From positions 61,290-125,289 of the forward strand of contig NZ_JAKGBW010000011.1 of NCBI RefSeq assembly GCF_021556485.1: a DNA stretch of 64,000 nt, in the 5' to 3' direction. Under the pieces are notes generated by a model that did no database searches, had not been told where the DNA came from, and saw only the letters and a program-made list of their open reading frames with translations. Each line of letters starts with the position of its first letter. Position 1 is the stretch's first letter. The DNA is from Oceanobacillus alkalisoli. Its GTDB lineage: Bacteria; Bacillota; Bacilli; Bacillales; Amphibacillaceae. A program made the position numbers and the translations under genes. Shown here piece after piece: positions 53,439 through 61,303 of this stretch.

Positions 53439-54413
53439 CTAAAGATAGCTTACTCCAGGGCCTGGCTTACTAAGGATGACATCTGTCACACCAGGGACTT
53501 TCCGAAGTATCCGTTCAACCTGTGACTCATGTTCCGGTAAATAAAGTACTTTCACATTTGGCCCAGCATCAATTGTAAAATATGCTGGTATCCCTTGTTC
53601 TCGCATTTCCTGCACTTGGTGCATCACGCGAATGGTGGAATCCAGCCAATATGTAAATGGCGGTTTCGCACCTAGCGAGGTTGCATGCATCTTCAAGCAG
53701 TTCGCTTCTGCAATTTCTCCAACACGAATAAAATCTTTTTCTTGAATAGCTTCTTTAATTCCTGAAAGATCTTCCGGAATACTCTTCAGCCAGCCTTCAT
53801 AGAATGGTGAAGTTTCAACTGTCCGGCGCATCCCTGCCCGACTTGATATCTTTTTCATTTCCGATGTCAGTACAACCCCTGCCATCCGGATGTCCCAGTG
53901 GTTCTCATCTGCAATAGAGACGGCATAGGAATCAGAACCATCTTCTTTTTCCCCCATTTGCCATTCTGCAAAGCCGCCGTAAATCGAACGGCTGGATGAT
54001 CCTGAACCGCGTCTTGTTAAGCGTGAGAGTTCTTTAGGATCTAAATCTAAACCGATTGCCTTCGAAGCAGCTGCAGCAAGCGCCGCAAAACCGGATGCAG
54101 ATGATGCGAATCCAGCTGCGGTAGGCACTTGGTTATCTGAAGCAACATGTGCGTAAAGTTCCTTTCCTGCCATTTGCCGAACCAAATCAAGGAAGGCCGT
54201 CACTCGTTTATAGGCTTCTCCCTGTTCAAGTGTTCCGTTCAGTTCGAACCTGTCTTCGGTAAAGTCTTCTTGAAAGTCTACAGTGGTCGTCGTGTAAAAC
54301 CCGTCCAATGTTAGGGAAAGACTGTTGTTTGTTGGCAGAATCAATTCCTCATTCCGCTTCCCCCAATATTTAATTAAGGCAATATTCGTATGTGCTTTCG
54401 CTGTAGCTTTCAT
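53439..54413 (-). CDS. mvaD: Diphosphomevalonate decarboxylase
   Basis: MvaD uses ATP to decarboxylate mevalonate diphosphate to isopentenyl diphosphate. The 324-residue protein has ALIKYWGKRNEELILPTNNS at the start, the ATP loop TAAGFASSASGFAALAAAAS and FTIDAGPNVKVLYL, all diagnostic. AAGGGGATT precedes the ATG. It lies 12 bp before mvaK2. A hairpin lies between it and mvaK1. Confidence 0.96.
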   Translation of the reverse strand: MKATAKAHTNIALIKYWGKRNEELILPTNNSLSLTLDGFYTTTTVDFQEDFTEDRFELNGTLEQGEAYKRVTAFLDLVRQMAGKELYAHVASDNQVPTAAGFASSASGFAALAAAASKAIGLDLDPKELSRLTRRGSGSSSRSIYGGFAEWQMGEKEDGSDSYAVSIADENHWDIRMAGVVLTSEMKKISSRAGMRRTVETSPFYEGWLKSIPEDLSGIKEAIQEKDFIRVGEIAEANCLKMHATSLGAKPPFTYWLDSTIRVMHQVQEMREQGIPAYFTIDAGPNVKVLYLPEHESQVERILRKVPGVTDVILSKPGPGVSYL

Positions 54414-54447
54414 AATAATCCCCTTTTCAAATTATTCCTATACAAAT

Positions 54448-54495
54448 GAAAGTAACCAAATAGCAGCTTGTAAAGCTTGATATCTGGTTACTTTC
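54448..54495 (-). other. Hairpin between mvaK1 and mvaD
   Basis: GAAAGTAACC and GGTTACTTTC form the base of a stem, with AAGCTTTACAAGCT inside. No T-run follows, so it could be an mRNA-stability or processing element that sets the ratio of MvaK1/MvaA to MvaD/MvaK2, or a weak attenuator. Confidence 0.5.
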
Positions 54496-54502
54496 TAAAA
54501 GG

Positions 54503-55465
54503 TTAACCATTTTTCTTTAATACAAATGGCCAAACGGAATGTGCGCCGAATTGCTTCAATTTCTCAGCTAATTGCTTACAATGTACTTCATTCTGAGCTA
54601 GGGCAATAATACAGCCGCCATTTCCGCCGCCTGTAAGCTTTGCACCTAGTGCTCCTTCCTGTCTGGCAAAACGAATCAATCGGTTCAACACCGCATCACT
54701 TACACCTAGATATTCAAGTTCTTTTTGCGCTTCATTCAACATAGACCCGAGGAAGTGCTTGCTCGCTTTTTCAAGTGCATCTTTCGCATCATGGGTCAAC
54801 TGCCCAATACGGTCCAATTTCCGCTGAATTTTACGCGGTGCTTTTTTAAGCAATTTCGTCACCGATTGAACAGATGATTTCGTATCCGCATCTTGTCCAG
54901 AGTCGGCAACAAGAAAATGTAAATCTTCTTTCACTGCAATTTTTCTAATTGGTTGATTTTTTTCAAACCAGATTGGTGTATCTGCCGTAATGGTCAATGT
55001 ATCAATTCCACTTGGTGAACCATGTGCATAAGTTTCTGCGATATTCGCAAGCTTCAATAATTCTTCATGCGTATATTCACGCTCAGCATAATTAAATAGC
55101 GAGCGAATAACAGAAATGGCCACAGAGGCACTAGATCCCAAACCTTTTCCAGGCGGGACGGATGAAGTTATACGAATAACGAGATTTTCACAGGGAATTT
55201 CAAGGTATTCCAGCGTATTCGTAATACAGCTGGCAATACCACGCAAGGAATCGGGAGTCATATGGAGTGGTCCATAATAGAAACTGCTGTCAAGTATCGC
55301 CGGTCCAGGCACATACTCAATGGCGGATTCGACACCAATAAGCGGAAATGGAACAGCAATTGCAGGTTGTCCGTGTACAACCGCATGCTCTCCAATCAAG
55401 ATAAATTTACTATGAGCTACACCAATAGCTGTTTTTGCTGAAGTTGAAACTTTTTCTGCACTCAT
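54503..55465 (-). CDS. mvaK1: Mevalonate kinase
   Basis: The first kinase of the pathway phosphorylates mevalonate at C5. The 320-residue GHMP kinase has KFILIGEHAVVHGQPAIAVP, PPGKGLGSSASVAISVIRS and KLTGGGNGGCIIAL. Its ATG overlaps the mvaA stop as ATGA. The order mvaA-mvaK1-mvaD-mvaK2 makes a near-complete mevalonate route from HMG-CoA to isopentenyl diphosphate. Confidence 0.95.
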   Translation of the reverse strand: MSAEKVSTSAKTAIGVAHSKFILIGEHAVVHGQPAIAVPFPLIGVESAIEYVPGPAILDSSFYYGPLHMTPDSLRGIASCITNTLEYLEIPCENLVIRITSSVPPGKGLGSSASVAISVIRSLFNYAEREYTHEELLKLANIAETYAHGSPSGIDTLTITADTPIWFEKNQPIRKIAVKEDLHFLVADSGQDADTKSSVQSVTKLLKKAPRKIQRKLDRIGQLTHDAKDALEKASKHFLGSMLNEAQKELEYLGVSDAVLNRLIRFARQEGALGAKLTGGGNGGCIIALAQNEVHCKQLAEKLKQFGAHSVWPFVLKKNG

Positions 55466-56751
55466 CGTTTATATTTTTCCACCAATTCTTTCGCTTTTCC
55501 AACACGGATATCGTTATTTTTAATTAATTCGATTGCTATAATATCAACCATCTCCCCTGCAGCACCTGCTGCCATCGCAACAGAGCGAGAATGTAAGGTC
55601 ATATGTCCTTTTTGAATACCGTCTGTTGCAAGTGCTTTTAGCGCGCCTAAATTTTGGGCAAGGCCAACAGCTACGATAACCTCCGCTAATTCTTTCGCAC
55701 TTTCAACTTCGAGTAATTTAAGAGCAAGCTTCGCCATTGGGTGTACTCGGGTCGCCCCGCCGACAATTCCAATCGACATCGGAAGTTCCAGCTCACCGAC
55801 AAGATTACCCTGTTCATCCTTATGCCACGTTGTCATAGATGTATATTGTCCATCTTTCACGGCATAAGCATGAGCACCGGCTTCTACAGCGCGCCAATCA
55901 TTTCCTGTGGCAATAACAATCGGATCAATTCCGTTCATAATCCCTTTATTGTGCGTGACTGCCCGGTAAGGATCAGAGGCTGCGAATTCATACGCATGAA
56001 TGACGCCATCCCGTACTTCTTCGCCGGAGAAATCTCCAGTTTGCAGTAAGTGAGGTGGAATGACGCAACGAGCTCTTGCCAAGCTTCGATCTGCTAAATT
56101 AGATAAAATTCGTAAATAAACTTTACCTTGTGTAATTTCTTCTACTAGTGGGGCAATTGATTCGGCCATTGTATTAATTAAGTTTGCACCCATTGCATCA
56201 ACTGTGTTCACATACAGGTGAACAATCAGCATTTTTCCAAATTTGGAATCAGATGCTTCATTTAAAATGCGGACGTCTAAATCTTTCGCGCCACCACCCC
56301 GGGCTACAATGCTCGGGAAAGCATTGTTGGCAGCGTCGATTAATATTTGTTTACTCTCCAGGATAGCTTCCTTTGCTTCCGTAAAATCGGAACAACCAAC
56401 TACCTGAATCTGTCCAATCATGACGCGTTCTGTAGATTCCGTAACAAAACCACCAGCATCACGAACGATTTTCGCAATATGGCTGGCAGAAGCTACAACA
56501 GAAGCTTCCTCAATTGCCATCGGTACTATATATTCTTTCCCATTTATGAAGAAATTCAATCCTAAGCCAAGTGGCAACTGAAACGTCCCCACGACATTTT
56601 CAATCATATTATCTGCCGTATCTTCAACTAAAGGAGCTTCTGAATTAAATACTGTAAGCTCTTCTTCTGTAAATGAAAGCATTTCTCTAATCAATGCTTT
56701 TCTTTCTTCTATTGTTTTTTTATAGAAACCAGGAATTCTGGACGATTTCAT
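55462..56751 (-). CDS. mvaA: Hydroxymethylglutaryl-CoA reductase, class II
   Basis: MvaA reduces HMG-CoA to mevalonate. The 429-residue protein has class II (bacterial) features: IENVVGTFQLPLGLGLNFFI, MVHLYVNTVDAMGANL-like VNTVDAMGANLINTMAES, the catalytic Lys in THNKGIMNGID and GGATRVHPMAKLAL. AAAGGATGATCC precedes the ATG. It opens the operon; HMG-CoA synthase (mvaS) and IPP isomerase are not in the window. Confidence 0.96.
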   Translation of the reverse strand: MKSSRIPGFYKKTIEERKALIREMLSFTEEELTVFNSEAPLVEDTADNMIENVVGTFQLPLGLGLNFFINGKEYIVPMAIEEASVVASASHIAKIVRDAGGFVTESTERVMIGQIQVVGCSDFTEAKEAILESKQILIDAANNAFPSIVARGGGAKDLDVRILNEASDSKFGKMLIVHLYVNTVDAMGANLINTMAESIAPLVEEITQGKVYLRILSNLADRSLARARCVIPPHLLQTGDFSGEEVRDGVIHAYEFAASDPYRAVTHNKGIMNGIDPIVIATGNDWRAVEAGAHAYAVKDGQYTSMTTWHKDEQGNLVGELELPMSIGIVGGATRVHPMAKLALKLLEVESAKELAEVIVAVGLAQNLGALKALATDGIQKGHMTLHSRSVAMAAGAAGEMVDIIAIELIKNNDIRVGKAKELVEKYKR

Positions 56752-56798
56752 ACCGGATCATCCTTTAGTATTATAATAATGAATGATTTTTATTAGTT

Positions 56799-56916
56799 TA
56801 ATGAATTTCATAATACGTATCTAATGCTTCACCATCACCATATGTAGTTGAGTTAGTTCGTCCCCAACTACATATGGTGATGGAAAAGCCGACTTTGGTA
56901 ATTATGAAATTCATTC
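56799..56916 (-). mobile_element. 118-bp palindromic MITE, copy D
   Basis: The flanking duplication is AGTT (56795-56798 and 56917-56920). Orientation is as in copies C and E. It lies in the mvaA upstream region, about 50 bp before the start codon, so the promoter must lie upstream of, within or downstream of the element. Confidence 0.92.
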
Positions 56917-57048
56917 AGTTAAACATTAATTCTTCTTAACGATTATAACATGTTACCATGCATTTTTTGTAGGAACAGCTACTTATTTTCACAAAAAACC
57001 TTCATTTCTTGAATTACTCCATCTATTATGTTGAAAAAAGGCTTATAT

Positions 57049-57094
57049 TGCAAATAAAACAAGACTCGAAAACGTGAGCCTTGTTTTATTTGCA
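57049..57094 (-). terminator. Terminator of the tRNA cluster
   Basis: TGCAAATAAAACAAG and CTTGTTTTATTTGCA form a perfect 15-bp stem 35 bp after tRNA-Lys. The T-rich 3' arm and following sequence suit termination on the minus strand. Confidence 0.75.
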
Positions 57095-57128
57095 GAGGTG
57101 ATTCATTTAATTACATACGTGGGAATGA

Positions 57129-57201
57129 TGAGCCATACAGGATTCGAACCTGTGACCCTCTGATTAAAAGTCAGATGCTCTACCGACTGAGCTAATGGCT
57201 C
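57129..57201 (-). tRNA. tRNA-Lys (anticodon TTT)
   Basis: The minus strand folds as a cloverleaf from GAGCCAT to ATGGCTCA with D-arm AGCTCAGTCGGTAGAGC, anticodon loop CTTTTAA and T-arm GGTTCGAATCC. CCA is not encoded. The 5' half is duplicated 163 bp upstream (57340-57364). Confidence 0.96.
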
Positions 57202-57339
57202 TCGATTAAAATATTGTACTGATTTTTTCGCATGAGCTAGATGTTCGATAGCTCGTCGTGTTGAATGATTAATCGGTGAAGCATACACTCCTCGCAGGTC
57301 GCTTCAGGGAAGCAGATTCAAGGGTGTAAAGAGCGGCGT
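57177..57339 (-). repeat. 163-bp unit carrying tRNA-Lys 5' half plus common spacer, copy 1
   Basis: The unit consists of the 5' 25 nt of tRNA-Lys and 138 bp of spacer ending in GAGCGGCGT on the plus strand. The spacer is closely similar to that at 57764-57900 next to tRNA-Thr, with CATGAGCTAGATGT and TAGCTCGTCGTGTTGAATGA in both. A truncated third spacer copy is at about 57365-57450. Confidence 0.8.
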
Positions 57340-57364
57340 GCTCTACCGACTGAGCTAATGGCTC
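57340..57364 (-). pseudogene. Orphan 5' half of tRNA-Lys
   Basis: The 25 nt equal the acceptor 5' strand and D-arm of the intact tRNA-Lys, ending at GGTAGAGC, and are then joined to ACGCCGCTC of the spacer. There is no anticodon arm, so it cannot make a tRNA. Confidence 0.85.
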
Positions 57365-57475
57365 TCGATTAAAATATTGTACTGGTTTTTTCGCATGAGC
57401 TAGATGTTCGATAGCTCGTCGTGTTGAGTGGTTATTCGGTCATGCATGATGCATACATATTAGGAATAAAAATAG

Positions 57476-57547
57476 CTGGGCTACTAGGATTCGAACCTAG
57501 GAATGACGGGACCAAAACCCGTTGCCTTACCGCTTGGCTATAGCCCA
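57476..57547 (-). tRNA. tRNA-Gln (anticodon TTG)
   Basis: The cloverleaf from TGGGCTA to TAGCCCAG has D-arm AGCCAAGCGGTAAGGC, anticodon stem-loop ACGGGTTTTGGTCCCGT and T-arm CTAGGTTCGAATCCTAG. Confidence 0.96.
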
Positions 57548-57558
57548 ATAATTAGTGG

Positions 57559-57640
57559 TGGAGGGGGGCAGATTCGAACTGCCGAACCCTGAGGGAGCGG
57601 ATTTACAGTCCGCCGCGTTTAGCCACTTCGCTACCCCTCC
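57559..57640 (-). tRNA. tRNA-Tyr (anticodon GTA)
   Basis: The 82-nt class II tRNA runs from GGAGGGG to CCCCTCCA with anticodon loop CTGTAAA and a long variable arm (CTCCCTCAGGGTT region) before GCAGTTCGAATCTGC. Confidence 0.96.
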
Positions 57641-57690
57641 ATATTATTCGTCATAATTTTTGTCTTATACCATATAGTTAAAATAAATGG

Positions 57691-57900
<210 letters not shown>

Positions 57901-57925
57901 GCTCTACCAATTGAGCTAGGCCGGC
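57901..57925 (-). pseudogene. Orphan 5' half of tRNA-Thr
   Basis: The 25 nt equal the 5' acceptor strand and D-arm of tRNA-Thr up to GGTAGAGC, then continue into ACGCCGCTC. No anticodon arm is present. Confidence 0.85.
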
Positions 57926-57950
57926 TTCTAGTTGTTCTGAAAAAATAAAA

Positions 57951-57976
57951 AAGCTTTACGAATGTAAGCTGTTTTT
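57951..57976 (-). terminator. Hairpin terminator after tRNA-Glu
   Basis: On the minus strand CAGCTTACATTCGTAAAGCT forms a stem (one bulge) followed by TTTTTTATTTTTT. It would end transcription from tRNA-Glu, so the other tRNAs may have their own promoter. Confidence 0.65.
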
Positions 57977-57989
57977 AAAATGTAAATGG

Positions 57990-58061
57990 TGACCCGTACG
58001 GGATTCGAACCCGTGTTACCGCCGTGAAAGGGCGGTGTCTTAACCGCTTGACCAACGGGCC
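57990..58061 (-). tRNA. tRNA-Glu (anticodon TTC)
   Basis: The cloverleaf from GGCCCGT to ACGGGTCA has D-arm GGTCAAGCGGTTAAGACACC and anticodon loop CTTTCAC with T-arm ACGGGTTCGAATCCCGT. CCA is encoded at 57989-57987. Confidence 0.96.
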
Positions 58062-58296
58062 AATAAGGTTTGGCAAAGATCAGCTTTTCAAACTAACGAA
58101 TTTCATTATAGCTAGTATTTCCCTTTTTGTAAAGCTAAAAATTAAAGTTTTTCTTTTTCAAATAGTCTATACCCTTTTTCACCGTAATGTAATCCTATTA
58201 TTCGAACGTTTCACGGCCAAATAGAATCAGTTCCGCTAAATAAATTTATCAGCGACCAACACGAGTTTAATCTTCGCTTGAATAGCACTGCCCCAA

Positions 58297-58314
58297 ATTA
58301 GTACCAGCTATTAT
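58297..58314. promoter_or_regulatory. Candidate FapR operator upstream of fabI
   Basis: ATTAGTACCAGCTATTAT resembles the FapR dyad (TTAGTACC on one side is exact; the other half is weaker). fabI belongs to the FapR regulon in B. subtilis. TATAAT at 58358-58363 is a possible -10 box downstream. Confidence 0.45.
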
Positions 58315-58392
58315 GATATAAACCATAATTCCAGTTTATCTAACGTCAAACATAAGGTATAATAGAAAAAACAAATTTTTTGGAGGTATACC

Positions 58393-59169
58393 ATGGCAGG
58401 CTTATTAAAGGATAAAACAATTGTTGTAATGGGCGTGGCAAATGAGAGAAGTATCGCGTGGGGAATTACGAAGTCGCTCCACCGTGAAGGAGCAAACTTG
58501 ATTTTCACGAACAGGCAAGAGCGTTCCAAGAAAAAATTAGAGAAACTACTGGAAAAACACGATATCCCTGCTAAGCTAATGCTTTCGCTTGATGCAGCGA
58601 GTGATGAAAGTATTCAAGACGCATTTCAGGAAATAAAAGATAAGGTTGGGGTTATTCATGGGGTTGTCCACTCTGTTGCATTTGCTAAGCGGGAAGAACT
58701 GCAAGGCGAATATGCAGATACATCCCGTGACGGTTATTTACTTGCTCACGAGATTAGTGCGTATTCGTTAGTAGCTATTACAAAGGCTGCAAAAGAATTA
58801 ATGACAGAAGGCGGAAGTATCATTACCCAAACATATCTCGGCGCCGAGCGGGTCATCCCGAATTATAATATTATGGGTGTCGCTAAAGCATCTCTGGAAG
58901 CAAGTGTACGTTATTTAGCTGAAGATATGGGGAAATATGATATTCGTGTGAATGCAATTTCTTCAGGCCCAATTCGTACTGTATCAGCTAAAGGTGTATC
59001 TGGATTTAACGAAAAAGCAAATGTCATTGTAGAAAAAGCACCACTTCGCCGTAATATTGATCAAGATCAGGTGGGAGACGCATCAATGTTCTTCTTGAGT
59101 GATCTTTCAAGAGGAGTAACAGGAGAAATTTTACACGTGGATTCCGGTTTCCATATCATTGGCGGCTAA
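58393..59169 (+). CDS. fabI: Enoyl-[acyl-carrier-protein] reductase (NADH)
   Basis: FabI reduces enoyl-ACP in each cycle of fatty acid elongation. The 258-residue short-chain dehydrogenase has VVMGVANERSIAWGI at the start and the catalytic Tyr-x6-Lys in YNIMGVAKASLEASVRYLA, plus SSGPIRTVSAKGV. TTGGAGGTATACC precedes the ATG. It is monocistronic, with a candidate FapR operator in its leader. It is of the FabI rather than FabL type. Confidence 0.96.
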   Translation: MAGLLKDKTIVVMGVANERSIAWGITKSLHREGANLIFTNRQERSKKKLEKLLEKHDIPAKLMLSLDAASDESIQDAFQEIKDKVGVIHGVVHSVAFAKREELQGEYADTSRDGYLLAHEISAYSLVAITKAAKELMTEGGSIITQTYLGAERVIPNYNIMGVAKASLEASVRYLAEDMGKYDIRVNAISSGPIRTVSAKGVSGFNEKANVIVEKAPLRRNIDQDQVGDASMFFLSDLSRGVTGEILHVDSGFHIIGG

Positions 59170-59266
59170 CTAAATTGACAAATGAGACGCTCTTATGCAC
59201 ACATGCTAAGCAGCGTCTTTCTTCTACTTCTTAATCTATTCAGACCTGTGCAAAGGAGAACGTACA

Positions 59267-59986
59267 ATGATGGAATGGTTTTTAACAGTCGGGGGAGAAA
59301 AATTTAATCTTTTTGGACCGAGTCATCTCGTTATGCTGTTTTTATATGTAGTCGGTGCATTTTTGCTTTTATTTTTACATAAAAAGATTCTCTCCAATCA
59401 TCGGTTATTCCAAACGATTCGCTGGACATTCTTCACACTCTTACTAGCGTGTGAGATTACGTATCAAACTTGGGCAGCAATCAATGGAATTTGGGTGCAT
59501 AATTTACCTTTTCACCTATGCGGGATTGCCGGGTTAGTCGGTGCAGCGGCTTTATTTACGCTAAATAAGAAGCTGATGGTGATTACTTTCTACATCGCAC
59601 TCATACCAGCTCTTTTAGCGTTACTTACACCGGATCTGCCATATGACTTTCCTAATTTCAGGTATTTTAAATTTTTCATTCATCATATTACGATTTCGTT
59701 AACAGCTATTTTTGTCGCCATTATCGCCAGTGAATCAAAAGCAATCACATTTAAAGGTATGCTTGAGACGTATCTCTATTTAGTCATCTACGCATTTCTT
59801 GTTGGACTCGTCATCAATCCATGGTTGAATGCCAATTACCTGTTTTTGTCTCATCCACCAGTATCCGCCACTCCACTGGACTGGTTCGGAACTGGTATTT
59901 GGTATCGGCTAAACTTAGGAGTTGTTTGCTTCATCGTATTCTTTCTCCAATTCCTCAGCTACCGCCCACTGCAGCGAAAATGGTAA
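59267..59986 (+). CDS. TIGR02206 (YwaF-like) integral membrane protein
   Basis: The 239-residue protein has seven membrane helices with FNLFGPSHLVMLFLYVVG, LPFHLCGIAGLVGAAAL and NANYLFL, the marks of the YwaF/TIGR02206 family. The HLC motif within helix 4 is conserved in the family; its function is unknown. AAAGGAGAACG precedes the ATG. It follows fabI by 97 bp and may be separately transcribed. Confidence 0.88.
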   Translation: MMEWFLTVGGEKFNLFGPSHLVMLFLYVVGAFLLLFLHKKILSNHRLFQTIRWTFFTLLLACEITYQTWAAINGIWVHNLPFHLCGIAGLVGAAALFTLNKKLMVITFYIALIPALLALLTPDLPYDFPNFRYFKFFIHHITISLTAIFVAIIASESKAITFKGMLETYLYLVIYAFLVGLVINPWLNANYLFLSHPPVSATPLDWFGTGIWYRLNLGVVCFIVFFLQFLSYRPLQRKW

Positions 59987-60034
59987 GAAATAAAAGATTT
60001 CCGGTACACCTCTTGGAGGCATTCGGGAATTTTT

Positions 60035-60670
60035 CTATAGATAAAACCATCGTTCTCTTAATGCTAATAGTACTGCATTCGTTCGATCTTTTACCCTAAG
60101 CTTACTTAATATAGAAGTAATATGATTCTTCACTGTCTTATCGGAAATATTTAAGTTCATGGCAATCTCTTCATTTTGGCATCCTTGTATAAGTTCCCCT
60201 AGTACTTCCCATTCTCTCCGGGTCAACAACCCAATCGGCCGTTGAACATCTCCTTCAGCAATTTGCCTATACTTTTCAAACAGTACCGATGCAATAAGTG
60301 GATGAATATAGGTCTTGCCTTTCTGTATGTATTCAATACCTTGCACAAATTCTTGAACACTCATACCAACACTGAAAAAACCAACTAAATCATAATGAAT
60401 GTAATTGTTAAAAACCTTCATTTCTGAATCAGGCAAAATAATCGCTATCTTTGTATTGGTAAAACGATAAAATCGAGTCACCTCTTGCAAGGAGATATAA
60501 GCTTCCATATCAAGGATGACAAGGTCACTATCTCGTGGCGCTTCAAACAAATCATCTATAAATGCAGCATTATATACATATATGTCATCATCTTGCAGGT
60601 GTTCCTTCACCATTTCTATAACGGTTTCTTTATGAACTTCTGATCCTATCACAAATGATATCATATTCAT
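60035..60670 (-). CDS. LuxR-family response-regulator-like protein (orphan)
   Basis: The 211-residue protein has an N-terminal receiver-like domain (LVILDMEAYISLQ with the phosphorylatable Asp about 54; IAIILPDSE) and a C-terminal LuxR/GerE HTH (LLTRREWEVLGELIQGCQNE, then EIAMNLNISDKTVKNHITSI). No histidine kinase is adjacent. Some receiver residues are weakly conserved, so phosphorylation is uncertain. Its target genes cannot be inferred. MITE copy E is 78 bp upstream. Confidence 0.85.
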   Translation of the reverse strand: MNMISFVIGSEVHKETVIEMVKEHLQDDDIYVYNAAFIDDLFEAPRDSDLVILDMEAYISLQEVTRFYRFTNTKIAIILPDSEMKVFNNYIHYDLVGFFSVGMSVQEFVQGIEYIQKGKTYIHPLIASVLFEKYRQIAEGDVQRPIGLLTRREWEVLGELIQGCQNEEIAMNLNISDKTVKNHITSILSKLRVKDRTNAVLLALRERWFYL

Positions 60671-60747
60671 TTTTTCCAGCTCCTAGTTTTGTGCTAACCG
60701 TGTTCATTCTTTGCAAACTTATTCAAATTAAGAATGAATCAATAACT

Positions 60748-60865
60748 TAATGAATTTCATAATACGTATTTAATGCTTCACCTTCACCATATGTAGTTGA
60801 GTTGGTTCGTTCCCAACTACATATGGTGATGGAATAGCCGACTTTGGTAATTATGAAATTCATTC
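60748..60865 (-). mobile_element. 118-bp palindromic MITE, copy E
   Basis: The flanking duplication is AACT (60744-60747 and 60866-60869). It lies upstream of the LuxR-type gene. It carries CACCTTCACC for CACCATCACC and GGAATAGC for GGAAAAGC relative to the other copies, so it is slightly more diverged. Confidence 0.92.
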
Positions 60866-60992
60866 AACTCCCAAATTTATTGCAGATTTATCCGGGAAGA
60901 GATATTCCTCTCTTCTAACCAATCATTTTATCCTAGTTCTATTTTATCATAAATAGACATAATTTTATAATATTAATCCAATTTATCCACAA

Positions 60993-61035
60993 AAACTCCC
61001 TTTAAGCTGAGCTTTACTCAACTTAAAAGGAGTTT
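60993..61035 (-). terminator. Intrinsic terminator
   Basis: AAACTCC-TTTAAG and CTTAAA-GGAGTTT form an interrupted 13-bp stem followed on the minus strand by T residues. It follows the membrane-protein remnant. Confidence 0.65.
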
Positions 61036-61054
61036 GGTAAAAAATTATATTATA

Positions 61055-61180
61055 TTATGCAACTTTCCAATCAAGAATATCTATTTCAAGCGGGATATTA
61101 TTTGCTCTCACCTTCCTTGCAGCCCTAAAGAATACTACAATAATCAGTGCAGCCCCGACGTATCCGCCAAGAAAAGGATA
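61055..61180 (-). pseudogene. C-terminal fragment of a membrane protein
   Basis: The minus strand reads FLGGYVGAALIIVVFFRAAR, then KVRANNIPLEIDILDWKVA and a stop at 61055. It looks like the last membrane helix and tail of a protein whose front is missing. The family is not identified. Confidence 0.4.
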
Positions 61181-61303
61181 TTATCAGTATTATATCATTC
61201 TGACATATAGTTGAGAACTGTATTACAATAGGTGAATGAATTGTGTTTTTGCTCGGGAAAAGGGGTATTGAAAGAGATAAGCTAGAAAATAAGGTGATTG
61301 CAC

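Noticed and set aside
56799-56916. Reading the MITEs as intrinsic terminators
   Set aside because: They have long palindromes but no T-run, occur in both orientations relative to genes, and carry target duplications.
57103-57288. Open frame across the tRNA-Lys gene
   Set aside because: It translates tRNA sequence and has no ribosome binding site.
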